From assembly GCF_900167135.1 (NCBI RefSeq), contig NZ_FUWZ01000008.1:62001-126000 (forward strand): DNA of 64,000 nt, in the 5' to 3' direction. Positions 15,565 through 24,403 of the stretch are shown piece by piece. The DNA comes from Chitinophaga eiseniae. Lineage in GTDB: Bacteria; Bacteroidota; Bacteroidia; Chitinophagales; Chitinophagaceae. A model generated the notes under the pieces. The model worked only from the letters and a program-made list of their open reading frames with translations, was not told where the DNA came from and made no database searches. Made by a program: the position numbers and the translations under genes. Position 1 is the first letter of the stretch. Each line of letters opens with the position of its first letter.

Positions 15565-18500
15565 ATGCTGAATAAAATCATTCAACGACCAGTACTTGCC
15601 ACCGTGATATCGGTGATCCTGGTTATCCTGGGTATCGTAGGACTTACCCGTCTTCCGGTGACCCAATTCCCCGACATTGCGCCGCCGAGCGTAGTGGTCA
15701 GCGCCACCTTCCCAGGTGGTAACGCCGCCACCGTGCTGCGTTCGGTAGTAACGCCACTGGAAGAAGCCATCAACGGCGTGGAAAACATGACCTATATACA
15801 GTCCACCGCCAGTAACGACGGTACGGGCATGGTCACCGTTTTCTTCAAACTCGGCACCGATCCCGACCAGGCAGCGGTGAACGTACAGAACCGCGTAGCG
15901 CAGGTAACCAGCCAGCTGCCTTCCGAGGTAATACAAGCCGGTGTTACCACCACCAAACAGCAGAACGGGATGATCATGATCCTTGACCTGGTGAGTGACG
16001 ACAATAGAAAATATGACGAAGCGTTCCTTCAGAACTACGCTAAGATCAACGTGATACCGGAGATCAAACGTATCCCGGGCGTAGGCCAGGCGCAGATTTT
16101 CGGCGCCAAAGACTATTCCATGCGGGTGTGGCTGAAGCCCGAGCAGCTGTCCGCCTATAACGTTACGCCCGCCGAGGTGATGAACGCTATCCGCGACCAG
16201 AGCCTGGAAGCCGCCCCCGGTAAATTCGGGGAAGGCACCCACGAGCCTTTGTCTTTCGTGATCAACTATAAAGGGAAATTTAATCTCCCTGAACAGTATG
16301 AAAAAATTGTGATCCGCGTAGCGCCCGACGGTTCTGTGCTGTACCTGAAAGATCTGGCCCGTATTGAGCTGGGATCTGCCAACTACACCACCGACAACCG
16401 CGTGAATGGAAAAGACGCCGTAACGATGGCTATCTTCCAGACCAACGGATCTAACGCCAACGCTATCCAGACCACTATCGGGGAAGTGATGGACAACGCG
16501 TCCAAACTGTTCCCCAAAGGGATACGTTACAACGTGACTATGAGCACCAAGGAGCAGCTGGACATCTCCATCAAACAGGTGAAGTCCACGCTGATAGAGG
16601 CTTTCATCCTGGTATTCGTGATCGTGTTCCTGTTCCTGCAGGATTTCCGTTCCACGCTGATCCCGGCCATCGCCGTACCGGTATCGCTGGTGGGCACTTT
16701 CTTTTTCCTTCAGATGATGGGCTTCTCCATCAACATGCTGACGCTCTTCGCGCTGGTGCTGGCCATCGGCATCGTCGTGGATGACGCCATCGTAGTAGTG
16801 GAAGCCGTGCATAGTAAGATGGAACGATCGCACCTCCCCGCCAGGGCTGCCACGCTATCAGCCATGGGCGAGATTACAGGTGCGATCGTATCTATCACCC
16901 TGGTAATGGCGGCGGTGTTCCTGCCCGTAGGCTTTATGGAAGGCCCGACGGGCGTGTTTTACCGGCAGTTTGCGTTTACGCTGGCCATCGCCATCCTGAT
17001 CTCTGCGCTGAACGCGCTGACGCTCAGTCCAGCGTTGTGTGCCCTCTTCCTGAAGAACACCCACGCCGGCGAAGGCAGTCACGATGGAAAGGCCGCAGCC
17101 CCCAAAGGCTTTGCCGGCCGTTTCTTCACTGCGTTCAACAGTGGCTTTACAGCGCTCACCAATAAATACGGCCGTGCCGTAAAATGGCTGATCTCCTACA
17201 AATGGGTAGGACTGAGCTTACTGGCTGTCGTGACCGCCGTCACCGTATGGCTGATGCAGGTAACGCCGAAAGGTTTTATCCCCAATGAGGACGGCAGCTT
17301 CGTGGCTTATTCTTTGTCCCTCCCTCCGGGAGCGGGCCTGGACAGGACCACCCAGGTGTTGCAACGTGCGGACAGCATCCTGCAAAAAATGCCTTTCGTG
17401 GAATCCGAGACGAGCATCTCCGGTTATAATATCCTCAGTAACGGTGCCAGCCCGGCTTATGCTATGGGTTTCGTGAAGCTGAAGCCTATCAAGGAGCGCG
17501 GCGAGATCAGCAAGATAGACGACATCGTGAGCGTGCTCACCATGGAGCTGGCTGCTATCAAGGAAGGCGCCTTCAGCGTGTTTACCTTCCCGACAGTGCC
17601 CGGCTTCGGTTCCTTCAGCGGCCTGGAACTGGTGCTGCAGGACCGCACCGGCGGCCCGGTGGACAAGTTCAGCGAAACGGCCAACAAGTTCATCGGCGAA
17701 ATGATGCAGTCTCCTGAGATAGGTGTTGCCTTTACCATGTTCAAGGCGGACTTCCCGCAGTACGAGATCATGGTGGACGCCGTGAAAGCCAAACAGCTGG
17801 GCGTGAGTGTGAGTGAGCTGATGGCGACCATGCAAACCTACTACGGCAGTAACCAGGCCAACGACTTTAACCGCTTCGGCAAATACTATCGTGTGATGGT
17901 GCAGGCCGAGCCGGAGTCCCGCGGTAACCCGACCAGCCTTGAAGGTATCTTTGTGAAGAATGACCAGGGGCAGATGGTGCCGGTGAACAGTATCATTACG
18001 CTGAAAAAGGTGTATGGCCCGGAGATGATGAACCGTTACAACCTGTTCAATTCCATCACCATCAACGCCATTCCCAAACCGGGCTTCAGCACCGGCGACG
18101 CCATCAAGGCCGTTGAGCGGCTGGCAGCCGCCAAGCTGCCGACAGGCTTCAGCTATGAGTGGACCGGTTTAAGCAAGGAGGAAAAAACCGCCGGCAACCA
18201 GATGGTATTCATCTTCGTACTGGCGCTGGTGTTTGTATACTTCCTGCTGGCAGCGCAATATGAAAGTTACCTGCTGCCGCTGGCCGTACTGTTGTCCATC
18301 CCAACCGGTATCCTGGGCGTGTTCCTCGCCATCAATATGGCTGGTATCGACAACAACATCTATGTACAGGTGGGGCTGGTGATGCTGATAGGATTGCTGG
18401 CCAAGAACGCCATCCTGATCGTGGAGTTTGCCGTACAACGGCGCCGTGCGGGCAAAACGCTCCTGTCGGCCGCCCTGGAGGCAGCCAGGCTGCGTCTGCG

Positions 18501-18735
18501 TCCGATCATCATGACATCGCTCGCCTTCGTGGCCGGCCTGATGCCGCTGACGATCGTAAAAGGGCCGTCAGCGCTGGGTAACCACTCCATCAGTATCGGT
18601 ACCGCCGGTGGTATGTTGTCCGGTGTTATCCTCGGTGTGTTCATCATCCCGGTATTGTTTATCGTGTTCCAATACCTGCAGGAAAAAGTTACCGTTCACA
18701 AGCCGGTGGCCGTCAAAGAACCTGTAGCAGTATAA
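15565..18735 (+). CDS. RND multidrug efflux permease (AcrB/HAE1-type)
   Basis: The 1056 residues correspond to a full-length hydrophobe/amphiphile RND pump. Landmarks are MLNKIIQRPVLATVI (TM1), TQFPDIAPPSVVVSATFPGG, TM4 with LALVLAIGIVVDDAIVVVE (the paired Asp of the proton relay), SALNALTLSPALCALFL, and RLRPIIMTSLAFVAGLMPL near TM11. I chose the start at 15565, the family N-terminus, over an upstream in-frame ATG overlapping the adaptor. It sits between its adaptor (20 bases upstream) and its channel (25 bases downstream). Confidence 0.96.
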   Translation: MLNKIIQRPVLATVISVILVILGIVGLTRLPVTQFPDIAPPSVVVSATFPGGNAATVLRSVVTPLEEAINGVENMTYIQSTASNDGTGMVTVFFKLGTDPDQAAVNVQNRVAQVTSQLPSEVIQAGVTTTKQQNGMIMILDLVSDDNRKYDEAFLQNYAKINVIPEIKRIPGVGQAQIFGAKDYSMRVWLKPEQLSAYNVTPAEVMNAIRDQSLEAAPGKFGEGTHEPLSFVINYKGKFNLPEQYEKIVIRVAPDGSVLYLKDLARIELGSANYTTDNRVNGKDAVTMAIFQTNGSNANAIQTTIGEVMDNASKLFPKGIRYNVTMSTKEQLDISIKQVKSTLIEAFILVFVIVFLFLQDFRSTLIPAIAVPVSLVGTFFFLQMMGFSINMLTLFALVLAIGIVVDDAIVVVEAVHSKMERSHLPARAATLSAMGEITGAIVSITLVMAAVFLPVGFMEGPTGVFYRQFAFTLAIAILISALNALTLSPALCALFLKNTHAGEGSHDGKAAAPKGFAGRFFTAFNSGFTALTNKYGRAVKWLISYKWVGLSLLAVVTAVTVWLMQVTPKGFIPNEDGSFVAYSLSLPPGAGLDRTTQVLQRADSILQKMPFVESETSISGYNILSNGASPAYAMGFVKLKPIKERGEISKIDDIVSVLTMELAAIKEGAFSVFTFPTVPGFGSFSGLELVLQDRTGGPVDKFSETANKFIGEMMQSPEIGVAFTMFKADFPQYEIMVDAVKAKQLGVSVSELMATMQTYYGSNQANDFNRFGKYYRVMVQAEPESRGNPTSLEGIFVKNDQGQMVPVNSIITLKKVYGPEMMNRYNLFNSITINAIPKPGFSTGDAIKAVERLAAAKLPTGFSYEWTGLSKEEKTAGNQMVFIFVLALVFVYFLLAAQYESYLLPLAVLLSIPTGILGVFLAINMAGIDNNIYVQVGLVMLIGLLAKNAILIVEFAVQRRRAGKTLLSAALEAARLRLRPIIMTSLAFVAGLMPLTIVKGPSALGNHSISIGTAGGMLSGVILGVFIIPVLFIVFQYLQEKVTVHKPVAVKEPVAV

Positions 18736-18760
18736 ACACTTTCTAAAAAATAGTATTACA

Positions 18761-20179
18761 ATGACTATCAATAAATCACTGTTGTTCGCCATGGCCGTGC
18801 TCTCCGGCACGGTGATGGCCTGCAGGGTGGGCAAAGAGTTCACCAGACCGGCCACCGCGCTGCCCGAAAAATACCGGGATGCTCCTGCGCCGGCAGACAG
18901 CAGCAATATCGGCCAGCTGTCATGGAAGACTTTTTTCACTGATCCGGCGCTGCAAGCGCTGGTCGACAGCGCTATCGCGCATAATTTCGACATACAGACC
19001 GCTCTGAAAAATACGGAGATCGCCGCACAGAGCGTCAAAACCGCGCGGTTAGGCAATCTGCCGGACATCAACCTACAGATACAGGCCAACCGCAGCTATC
19101 CTTCCAGGAACAGCCTGAATGGCTCTATGGCAGATCAATTCATGGGTACCCGCTTTATGGACGATTACAACGCCAACGTGAGCCTGAGCTGGGAAGTGGT
19201 GGCCTGGGGAAAAATCAGCCGCCTGAAAGAGGCTGCCCTGGCCGGTTACCTGCAGAGCACCGAAGCTGCCCGTGCGGTACAGACCCGTATTGTCAGCGAG
19301 GTGGCGCAGGGCTATTACAACTTGCTGATGCTTGATCAGCAGCATGCTATCGCCGCCAGGAACCTGGCGCTCAACGACAGCACGCTGTCTATGATGCAGC
19401 TGCAGTACCAGTCCGGGCTGATCAACAATCTTGCTATAGAACAAACCGCCGCACAGCGGCAGGTGGCTGCCGCCCTGTTACCCCAGCTGGAACAGCAGAT
19501 CACGCTTCAGGAGAATGCCCTGAGCATTCTCACCGGCACGCTGCCTGCCAGCATTGCCCGGAGCAACCGGCCTTCATCCGTAGTAACAGGCAGTCCCCTA
19601 CAGGCCGGCGTGCCCGCCAGCCTGCTCAGTCAGCGCCCCGATGTACATGCCGCCGAGATGGCCGTGAAAATAGCCAACGCCAAAGCCGGCATCGCGCAAG
19701 CCAGCATGTACCCCGCGCTAAATATCACCGCCACTGCGGGTCTTAACACGTTTAAGGCCAGCAACTGGTTCAGCATACCAGGCAGCCTTTTTGAAACAGT
19801 AGCCGGCAGCATTACGCAGCCCATCTTCCAGCGGAAGAAGTTAAAGACAGATTGGGAAATAGCTAAAATCGAATGGGAAAAATCGGCGATCGACTTCCGG
19901 AGATCGGTACTGACAGCTGTAGGAGAAGTATCGGACGCTCTCGTGAAGATGGACAAGCTTAAAACGCAACAGGAGATGACACAGCTGCGGGTGGACAAGC
20001 TGCAAAGCGCCACCAGAAATGCCGGCTTACTGTTTCAAAGTGGCATGGCCACCTACCTGGAAGTGATCACAGCACAAAGCAATGTGCTGCAAAGTGAATT
20101 GGACCTTGCTTCCGTACAGCGCGCCCAACAGGGTGCCGTGGTGGAGCTTTATCGCTCTCTCGGCGGCGGCTGGAAATAG
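18761..20179 (+). CDS. OprM-type outer-membrane efflux lipoprotein
   Basis: A 472-residue lipoprotein (lipobox GTVMAC) of the NodT/OprM group: the N-terminal motif RVGKEFTRPATALPEKYRD, then WKTFFTDPALQALVDSAIAHNFDIQTALKN, and the repeated second half with LLSQRPDVHAAEMAVKIANAKAGIAQASMYPALNI. It completes the tripartite pump with the adaptor and permease upstream. The histidine kinase begins 65 bases downstream on the same strand. Confidence 0.95.
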   Translation: MTINKSLLFAMAVLSGTVMACRVGKEFTRPATALPEKYRDAPAPADSSNIGQLSWKTFFTDPALQALVDSAIAHNFDIQTALKNTEIAAQSVKTARLGNLPDINLQIQANRSYPSRNSLNGSMADQFMGTRFMDDYNANVSLSWEVVAWGKISRLKEAALAGYLQSTEAARAVQTRIVSEVAQGYYNLLMLDQQHAIAARNLALNDSTLSMMQLQYQSGLINNLAIEQTAAQRQVAAALLPQLEQQITLQENALSILTGTLPASIARSNRPSSVVTGSPLQAGVPASLLSQRPDVHAAEMAVKIANAKAGIAQASMYPALNITATAGLNTFKASNWFSIPGSLFETVAGSITQPIFQRKKLKTDWEIAKIEWEKSAIDFRRSVLTAVGEVSDALVKMDKLKTQQEMTQLRVDKLQSATRNAGLLFQSGMATYLEVITAQSNVLQSELDLASVQRAQQGAVVELYRSLGGGWK

Positions 20180-20244
20180 TTGTAACAACATGATAAGCCT
20201 GATTACTTTATATTTAGGGCCAGTTGAAGCACTAAAAACAAGCA

Positions 20245-21348
20245 ATGACCAAAAATAATATGGCAGAGAAGATGTTCAACAGGTATTACCGGATATTTAT
20301 CATCCCGATGATATTTCTCCTGTACTACCTGTTGTCCTACCTGGTAAATCCCTACAGCGAGTCGTGGGTGAAGATGTTCAAGCAGAGCACAAAGGAGTGG
20401 ATGATAGAGATCACCATTATGATGGTTTTCTGCTGGCTGATCACAGAGGTGAGCCTGATCACCGCCCGCTGGATGGACCGGTGGATTCCCTGGGAGCGGT
20501 GGCCTATACGTCGTTTTGTGGCCCAGCTTTTTGGTCAGATCATTTCCGTGGGTATCCTGCTCAGCATTTTTTACGTGGTGCTGTCGTCGATATTCGGGCC
20601 CCGGGAAAACGAGCCGGTAACTATTCCTGAAAAGCTGGATGAGTGGCAGTTTGTCTTCGTGTGTGTGATGTTGTCTATCCTGATCAGCGCGGTACATACG
20701 GGCAACTATTTCCTGCAGCGCTGGAAGACATCTATGCTGGAGGCTTCCGAGCTGGAGCTTAAAGCGTCTGAACTACGGCAGATAGCGATGCAATCGCAGT
20801 TACAGTCGCTCAAGTTACAGCTGGACCCGCATTTTATGTTTAATAATTTCAGTACGTTGTCCGCGCTGATTGAAGAAGATAAAAATACCGCGTTGTCTTT
20901 CCTGGAAAATCTATCGCGCGTGTACCGGTACATGATCGTGAATCTGCCGAATGACATCATCACGCTGAAAGAGGAGTTACGATTTATAAAAGCCTACAGT
21001 TACCTGATCCGGATCCGTCACGGCGACAACGTAGACATCCGCATAGAGGTACCGGACGAGCTCTCCGGCCGGGGCATCCCTCCTATCACGCTGCAGCTGC
21101 TGATAGAAAATGCCATCAAACATAATGTGGCTACCGGGGAGCATCCGTTGCACATTCATATTTATCAAAGCGAAGAAGGAAAACTAACTGTCAGCAATAA
21201 TACACAGCGTATCCCCAATGTGATCCCGTCAACCAAACTGGGCCTGGAAAATATCCGCAACCGTTATGCCCTGCTCTCCGATCAGGCCCCTGATATCCGG
21301 GAAGAGAACGGGATGTTTATGGTGACGCTGCCATTATTGGACTTTTAA
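20245..21348 (+). CDS. LytS/YehU-type sensor histidine kinase
   Basis: A 367-residue protein with four N-terminal membrane segments (FIIPMIFLLYYLLSYL, IEITIMMVFCWLITEV, IISVGILLSIFYVVL and FVFVCVMLSILISAV), a coiled-coil linker, the His_kinase box LQLDPHFMFNNFSTLSALIEED with the phospho-acceptor His, and an ATPase domain with LLIENAIKHN and LGLENIRNRY. It is followed after 10 bases by its LytTR partner. Placement right behind the RND operon suggests it controls that pump, perhaps in response to a membrane-active compound. Confidence 0.94.
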   Translation: MTKNNMAEKMFNRYYRIFIIPMIFLLYYLLSYLVNPYSESWVKMFKQSTKEWMIEITIMMVFCWLITEVSLITARWMDRWIPWERWPIRRFVAQLFGQIISVGILLSIFYVVLSSIFGPRENEPVTIPEKLDEWQFVFVCVMLSILISAVHTGNYFLQRWKTSMLEASELELKASELRQIAMQSQLQSLKLQLDPHFMFNNFSTLSALIEEDKNTALSFLENLSRVYRYMIVNLPNDIITLKEELRFIKAYSYLIRIRHGDNVDIRIEVPDELSGRGIPPITLQLLIENAIKHNVATGEHPLHIHIYQSEEGKLTVSNNTQRIPNVIPSTKLGLENIRNRYALLSDQAPDIREENGMFMVTLPLLDF

Positions 21349-21358
21349 AATTACTTGT

Positions 21359-22117
21359 ATGAGAATTGTGATCGTTGAAGACGAAAAACCCAATGCCACC
21401 CGTTTAAAGAACCTGGTACAGGATATTTGTCCCGATGCGGTGGTGGAGGCGATGCTGGATACTGTCACCGGAAGCGTGGCGTGGTTCCGGGAACATTCGC
21501 ACCCCGATGTAGTATTGATGGACATACGGCTGGCCGACGGCCTGTCGTTCGATATCTTCCAGCAGGTGTCTCTCGAATGCCCTGTTATATTCACCACCGC
21601 CTATGATGAATACGCTATCCGGGCGTTTAAGGTAAATAGTATTGACTATCTGTTGAAGCCGATAGAGAAAGAAGACCTGCGGCAGGCGCTGGACAAGATC
21701 AGGAAAGAGCCGGTGCAGGCGGGTCCGACCGATATGGTGCAGCAGCTGCTGGAGTTTTTTAAGCAGAAAGAGGTGACCTACCGTACGCGTTTTATGCTCC
21801 CCTTCCGCGATGGCTATCGTACTGTTTTGGCAGAAGATGTGGACTTTGTTTTTTACAACGCCAATGTGACGCACCTGGTGTTAAAAGACAAGTCGCATGT
21901 AGTGGTGACCCAGACGATGGACGAGCTGGAAGAGCAGCTGAACCCCGTACAATTTTTCCGGGCCAACCGGCAGCATATTATCGGCGTACATAGTATAGAC
22001 CGTATACTCCATTCTTTTAACGGCAAATTACAGATCCGGCTGAAGCGCGATCCTGAGCGGGAAGTGCTGGTCAGCAAAGAGAAAGTACCGTTGTTTAAAC
22101 AGTGGCTGGATAAATAG
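21359..22117 (+). CDS. LytTR family response regulator
   Basis: A 252-residue protein with a receiver domain (acidic pocket VEDE at 6-9, phospho-acceptor Asp55 in VVLMDIRLAD, Thr in FTTAYDE, Lys in YLLKPIEK) and a C-terminal LytTR DNA-binding domain (about residues 145-250, with FRANRQHIIGVHSIDRIL). It is coupled to the histidine kinase upstream. Its stop is one base from the stop of the convergent FecR gene. The direct repeats at 14257-14288 are a candidate target. Confidence 0.95.
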   Translation: MRIVIVEDEKPNATRLKNLVQDICPDAVVEAMLDTVTGSVAWFREHSHPDVVLMDIRLADGLSFDIFQQVSLECPVIFTTAYDEYAIRAFKVNSIDYLLKPIEKEDLRQALDKIRKEPVQAGPTDMVQQLLEFFKQKEVTYRTRFMLPFRDGYRTVLAEDVDFVFYNANVTHLVLKDKSHVVVTQTMDELEEQLNPVQFFRANRQHIIGVHSIDRILHSFNGKLQIRLKRDPEREVLVSKEKVPLFKQWLDK

Positions 22118-22118
22118 T

Positions 22119-23360
22119 TTATTTAAAATGCAACTGCCCGTTTTTATCAAAGTAATAATCCACGGTGGTCGTTGATTTCAGGTTATCCAGGAACACCGTG
22201 ACAGGCTGACTGCGTTCGAGGCTGCCGGTGAAGGTTTCGGTGGCGATGCTGTTGTTGTCCATGATCACCGGTATGCCGAACCACCGGGGCAGTATGCGTG
22301 CGATATCAGCGAGCGTGGTGTTGGAGAAGAAGAAGACACCCCGGCGCCAGGAGAGTTCTTCAGACTCGTCGAACGGTTGGATGCGGATACCGTTGTTTGT
22401 TGCTATGGCTTGCTGACCGGGTTTGAGCGTTACTTCCTTCCCCATTTCCTTCATCTTTACGCTTCCTTCCACCAGAGACACTTTGATAATGCTGTTATTA
22501 TAGGAGTTGACATTAAAAGATGTTCCCAACACCTGCACGGTGCTGCGTGCCGTATGTACGAAGAAAGGACGTTCAGCATCTTTGGCCACGCTGACAAAAG
22601 CTTCCCCATCGATGGACACTTCTCTTATTTTGCCTTGAAAGGGCACAGAAAAACGCATGGTGGTAGCGGAGTTAAGCCACACATCACTACCATCGGGCAG
22701 TTTCACTTTATAGTCGAGTCCTACCGGGACGGCCAATGTTAACTTTTCGTTTCTTTCCGACGAGTCGATGGTACTTGTAGCGAGGGAAAGCGTTTTATTG
22801 TTATTGGTCAGCTGCAGTTGTTGCAGCGTGATGTTTCCGCTGTCTGTGGACAGGTTGACCACTTTGCCGTTGGCGAGTTGCAACTGTACGCCATGTTTTT
22901 TATCAGCGAGATTAATGTGCTGGTGACTTACCGGGGAGGGTTTGAGCAGCCACCAGGCGGCGAAGGCGCCGATGAGGAGTGTTGCTGCGGCAGCCCACAG
23001 GGCGGGGTGTATGCGGCGTGGCCGGCTGTCAGCAATATCTTCATTATCTGACGGCAGATTTTCCGGTGTCACCAACGGCATGATGGTATCTGCCGGTTTT
23101 TCCTTTTCCCATGGCATGGACACGGGTGTAGGGTTATCATGGGAAAATGTTATGATATCCTGCCACGCGAGCTGATCAAAGCGGCTGAAGCCGTTGTTGA
23201 TATCTTCGGGGGCATATAGTTTTACTGTCTGGTGCCATACGGCGGCTACCACGCTGTCTGTTTCGATCAGGTGGTCGAGATAGGCTTCATCGGCAGCGTT
23301 GATAACGCGACCGATTTTCTCCATCATCAGTTGCTGTATTTTAAAATTGGCTCTCATCAC
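22119..23360 (-). CDS. FecR-type anti-sigma factor with DUF4974 domain
   Basis: A 413-residue protein with a cytoplasmic N-terminal part, one membrane helix (HPALWAAAATLLIGAFAAWWLL, about residues 116-137), a periplasmic FecR domain (LPDGSDVWLNSATTMRFSVPF and GEAFVSVAKDAERPFFVHT, VQVLGTSFNV) and a C-terminal DUF4974 domain (LADIARILPRWFGIPVIMD). It pairs with the ECF sigma gene 38 bases upstream and should transmit an outer-membrane signal from the SusC-type receptor at 24404, whose STN domain is the usual partner. Confidence 0.95.
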   Translation of the reverse strand: MMRANFKIQQLMMEKIGRVINAADEAYLDHLIETDSVVAAVWHQTVKLYAPEDINNGFSRFDQLAWQDIITFSHDNPTPVSMPWEKEKPADTIMPLVTPENLPSDNEDIADSRPRRIHPALWAAAATLLIGAFAAWWLLKPSPVSHQHINLADKKHGVQLQLANGKVVNLSTDSGNITLQQLQLTNNNKTLSLATSTIDSSERNEKLTLAVPVGLDYKVKLPDGSDVWLNSATTMRFSVPFQGKIREVSIDGEAFVSVAKDAERPFFVHTARSTVQVLGTSFNVNSYNNSIIKVSLVEGSVKMKEMGKEVTLKPGQQAIATNNGIRIQPFDESEELSWRRGVFFFSNTTLADIARILPRWFGIPVIMDNNSIATETFTGSLERSQPVTVFLDNLKSTTTVDYYFDKNGQLHFK

Positions 23361-23398
23361 TTAAATAAGACACTTTTTTTAGCAAGGCGGGCTAACGA

Positions 23399-23950
23399 TT
23401 AGTACACTTTATTTTTCAACAGGTTTCGCAGATCCTTCAGGGCGAGCGCCATATGAGTTTTCACGGTGGCTTCACTGACGCCCAGGTAATTGGCTATTTG
23501 CTGGCGGGAGAAATGGTGCAGATATCCCAGCTTAAACACCCGGGCCCGTACGGCGGGCAGTTGCGCAATGGCATCGGACAGGTGCTGTTGCAGTTCTTTA
23601 TTTTCCAAAATATCAGCCGGCGGTTCGTAATCCGGCGGCAGTTGCAGTTTTGCTACGCGCTTACGCATGATTTCGTTCGACCGGATATGATTTAGGCAGC
23701 GGTTGCGGATGCTAATGAAGAGGAAGTTCTTAATAGGTCCGGTCAGGGCGCCGGTATTGCTCCAGTCCATCTGCCAGAGGTCCACGTAAAACTTCTGCAC
23801 CAGGTCCTGCGCTTCCGTTTCATTTTGTACAATGCTGTAAGCCACTACCGTCAGCCATTTGCGGTAGGTGGTGTAAATATGGCCAAAAGCATCCGGATCG
23901 TGTTCCTTCAGCTTTTGCCATAATATCATATCATTCTCGTATTTGTTCAT
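23399..23950 (-). CDS. ECF RNA polymerase sigma-70 factor
   Basis: A 183-residue ECF sigma with region 2 (FGHIYTTYRKWLTVVAYSIV, AQDLVQKFYVDLWQ) and region 4 (LPAVRARVFKLGYLHHFSRQQIANYLGVSEATVKTHMALALKDL). It is the first gene of a sigma/FecR pair, divergent from the SusC/SusD operon that it should activate. The 450-base divergent region contains no exact TAnnTTTG before SusC, which fits an alternative sigma promoter. Confidence 0.95.
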   Translation of the reverse strand: MNKYENDMILWQKLKEHDPDAFGHIYTTYRKWLTVVAYSIVQNETEAQDLVQKFYVDLWQMDWSNTGALTGPIKNFLFISIRNRCLNHIRSNEIMRKRVAKLQLPPDYEPPADILENKELQQHLSDAIAQLPAVRARVFKLGYLHHFSRQQIANYLGVSEATVKTHMALALKDLRNLLKNKVY

Positions 23951-24403
23951 GGCTGTGTGTTCGGTATAGATACGCAGTTGTAACAGGGTTTACACCGGAA
24001 ACATCCTTCAAAGGGATAAACAGGCCAGTTACGATAAAGTACCGGCATGATGTTAAGCATGACAATAAGGCTATTGTTGAATTCGCCGCTGCACAGCGTT
24101 TTCCTTGTTGTAAACCGTGTAACGCACTAAAGCATATCGATAATCTTACGATGAAAATAAGGTATAACAAGAGGCTACAGCTAAACGGACGAAAGGAAAA
24201 AATGTTAAGCAGTTGTTATGAAAACTATAATGCAAAGAAAGAATGCAATTGGGAATTTGCATATTAAATTTCTGTTATGCGGGTAACATTAAGTTAACGC
24301 AAAAAAGTTTTCCCGTTGTTAGGCCGGCGATTTTTTTCTGTTGTCTTCATTTCAGAGGTACCTGAATTACAACAACAACTATCAAACCTAACAACGTATT
24401 GTC
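23951..24403. other. intergenic region between the ECF sigma gene and susC
   Basis: These 453 bases are A+T-rich and I find no convincing gene. They must hold the divergent promoters of the sigma/FecR pair and the SusC operon. GTAACATTAAGTTAACG at about 24281-24297 is a short imperfect palindrome that may be a control site. Confidence 0.5.

Noticed and set aside
15415..16833. Long minus-strand open frame (472 codons) opposite the RND permease
   Set aside because: It lies wholly against a highly conserved pump gene, is His/Asp-rich low-complexity sequence and shows no domain; a shadow of GC-rich codon use.
24171..24403. Possible riboswitch or small RNA in the leader of susC
   Set aside because: Only short A/T-rich palindromes are present; I could not fold a conserved structure and no known motif is visible.
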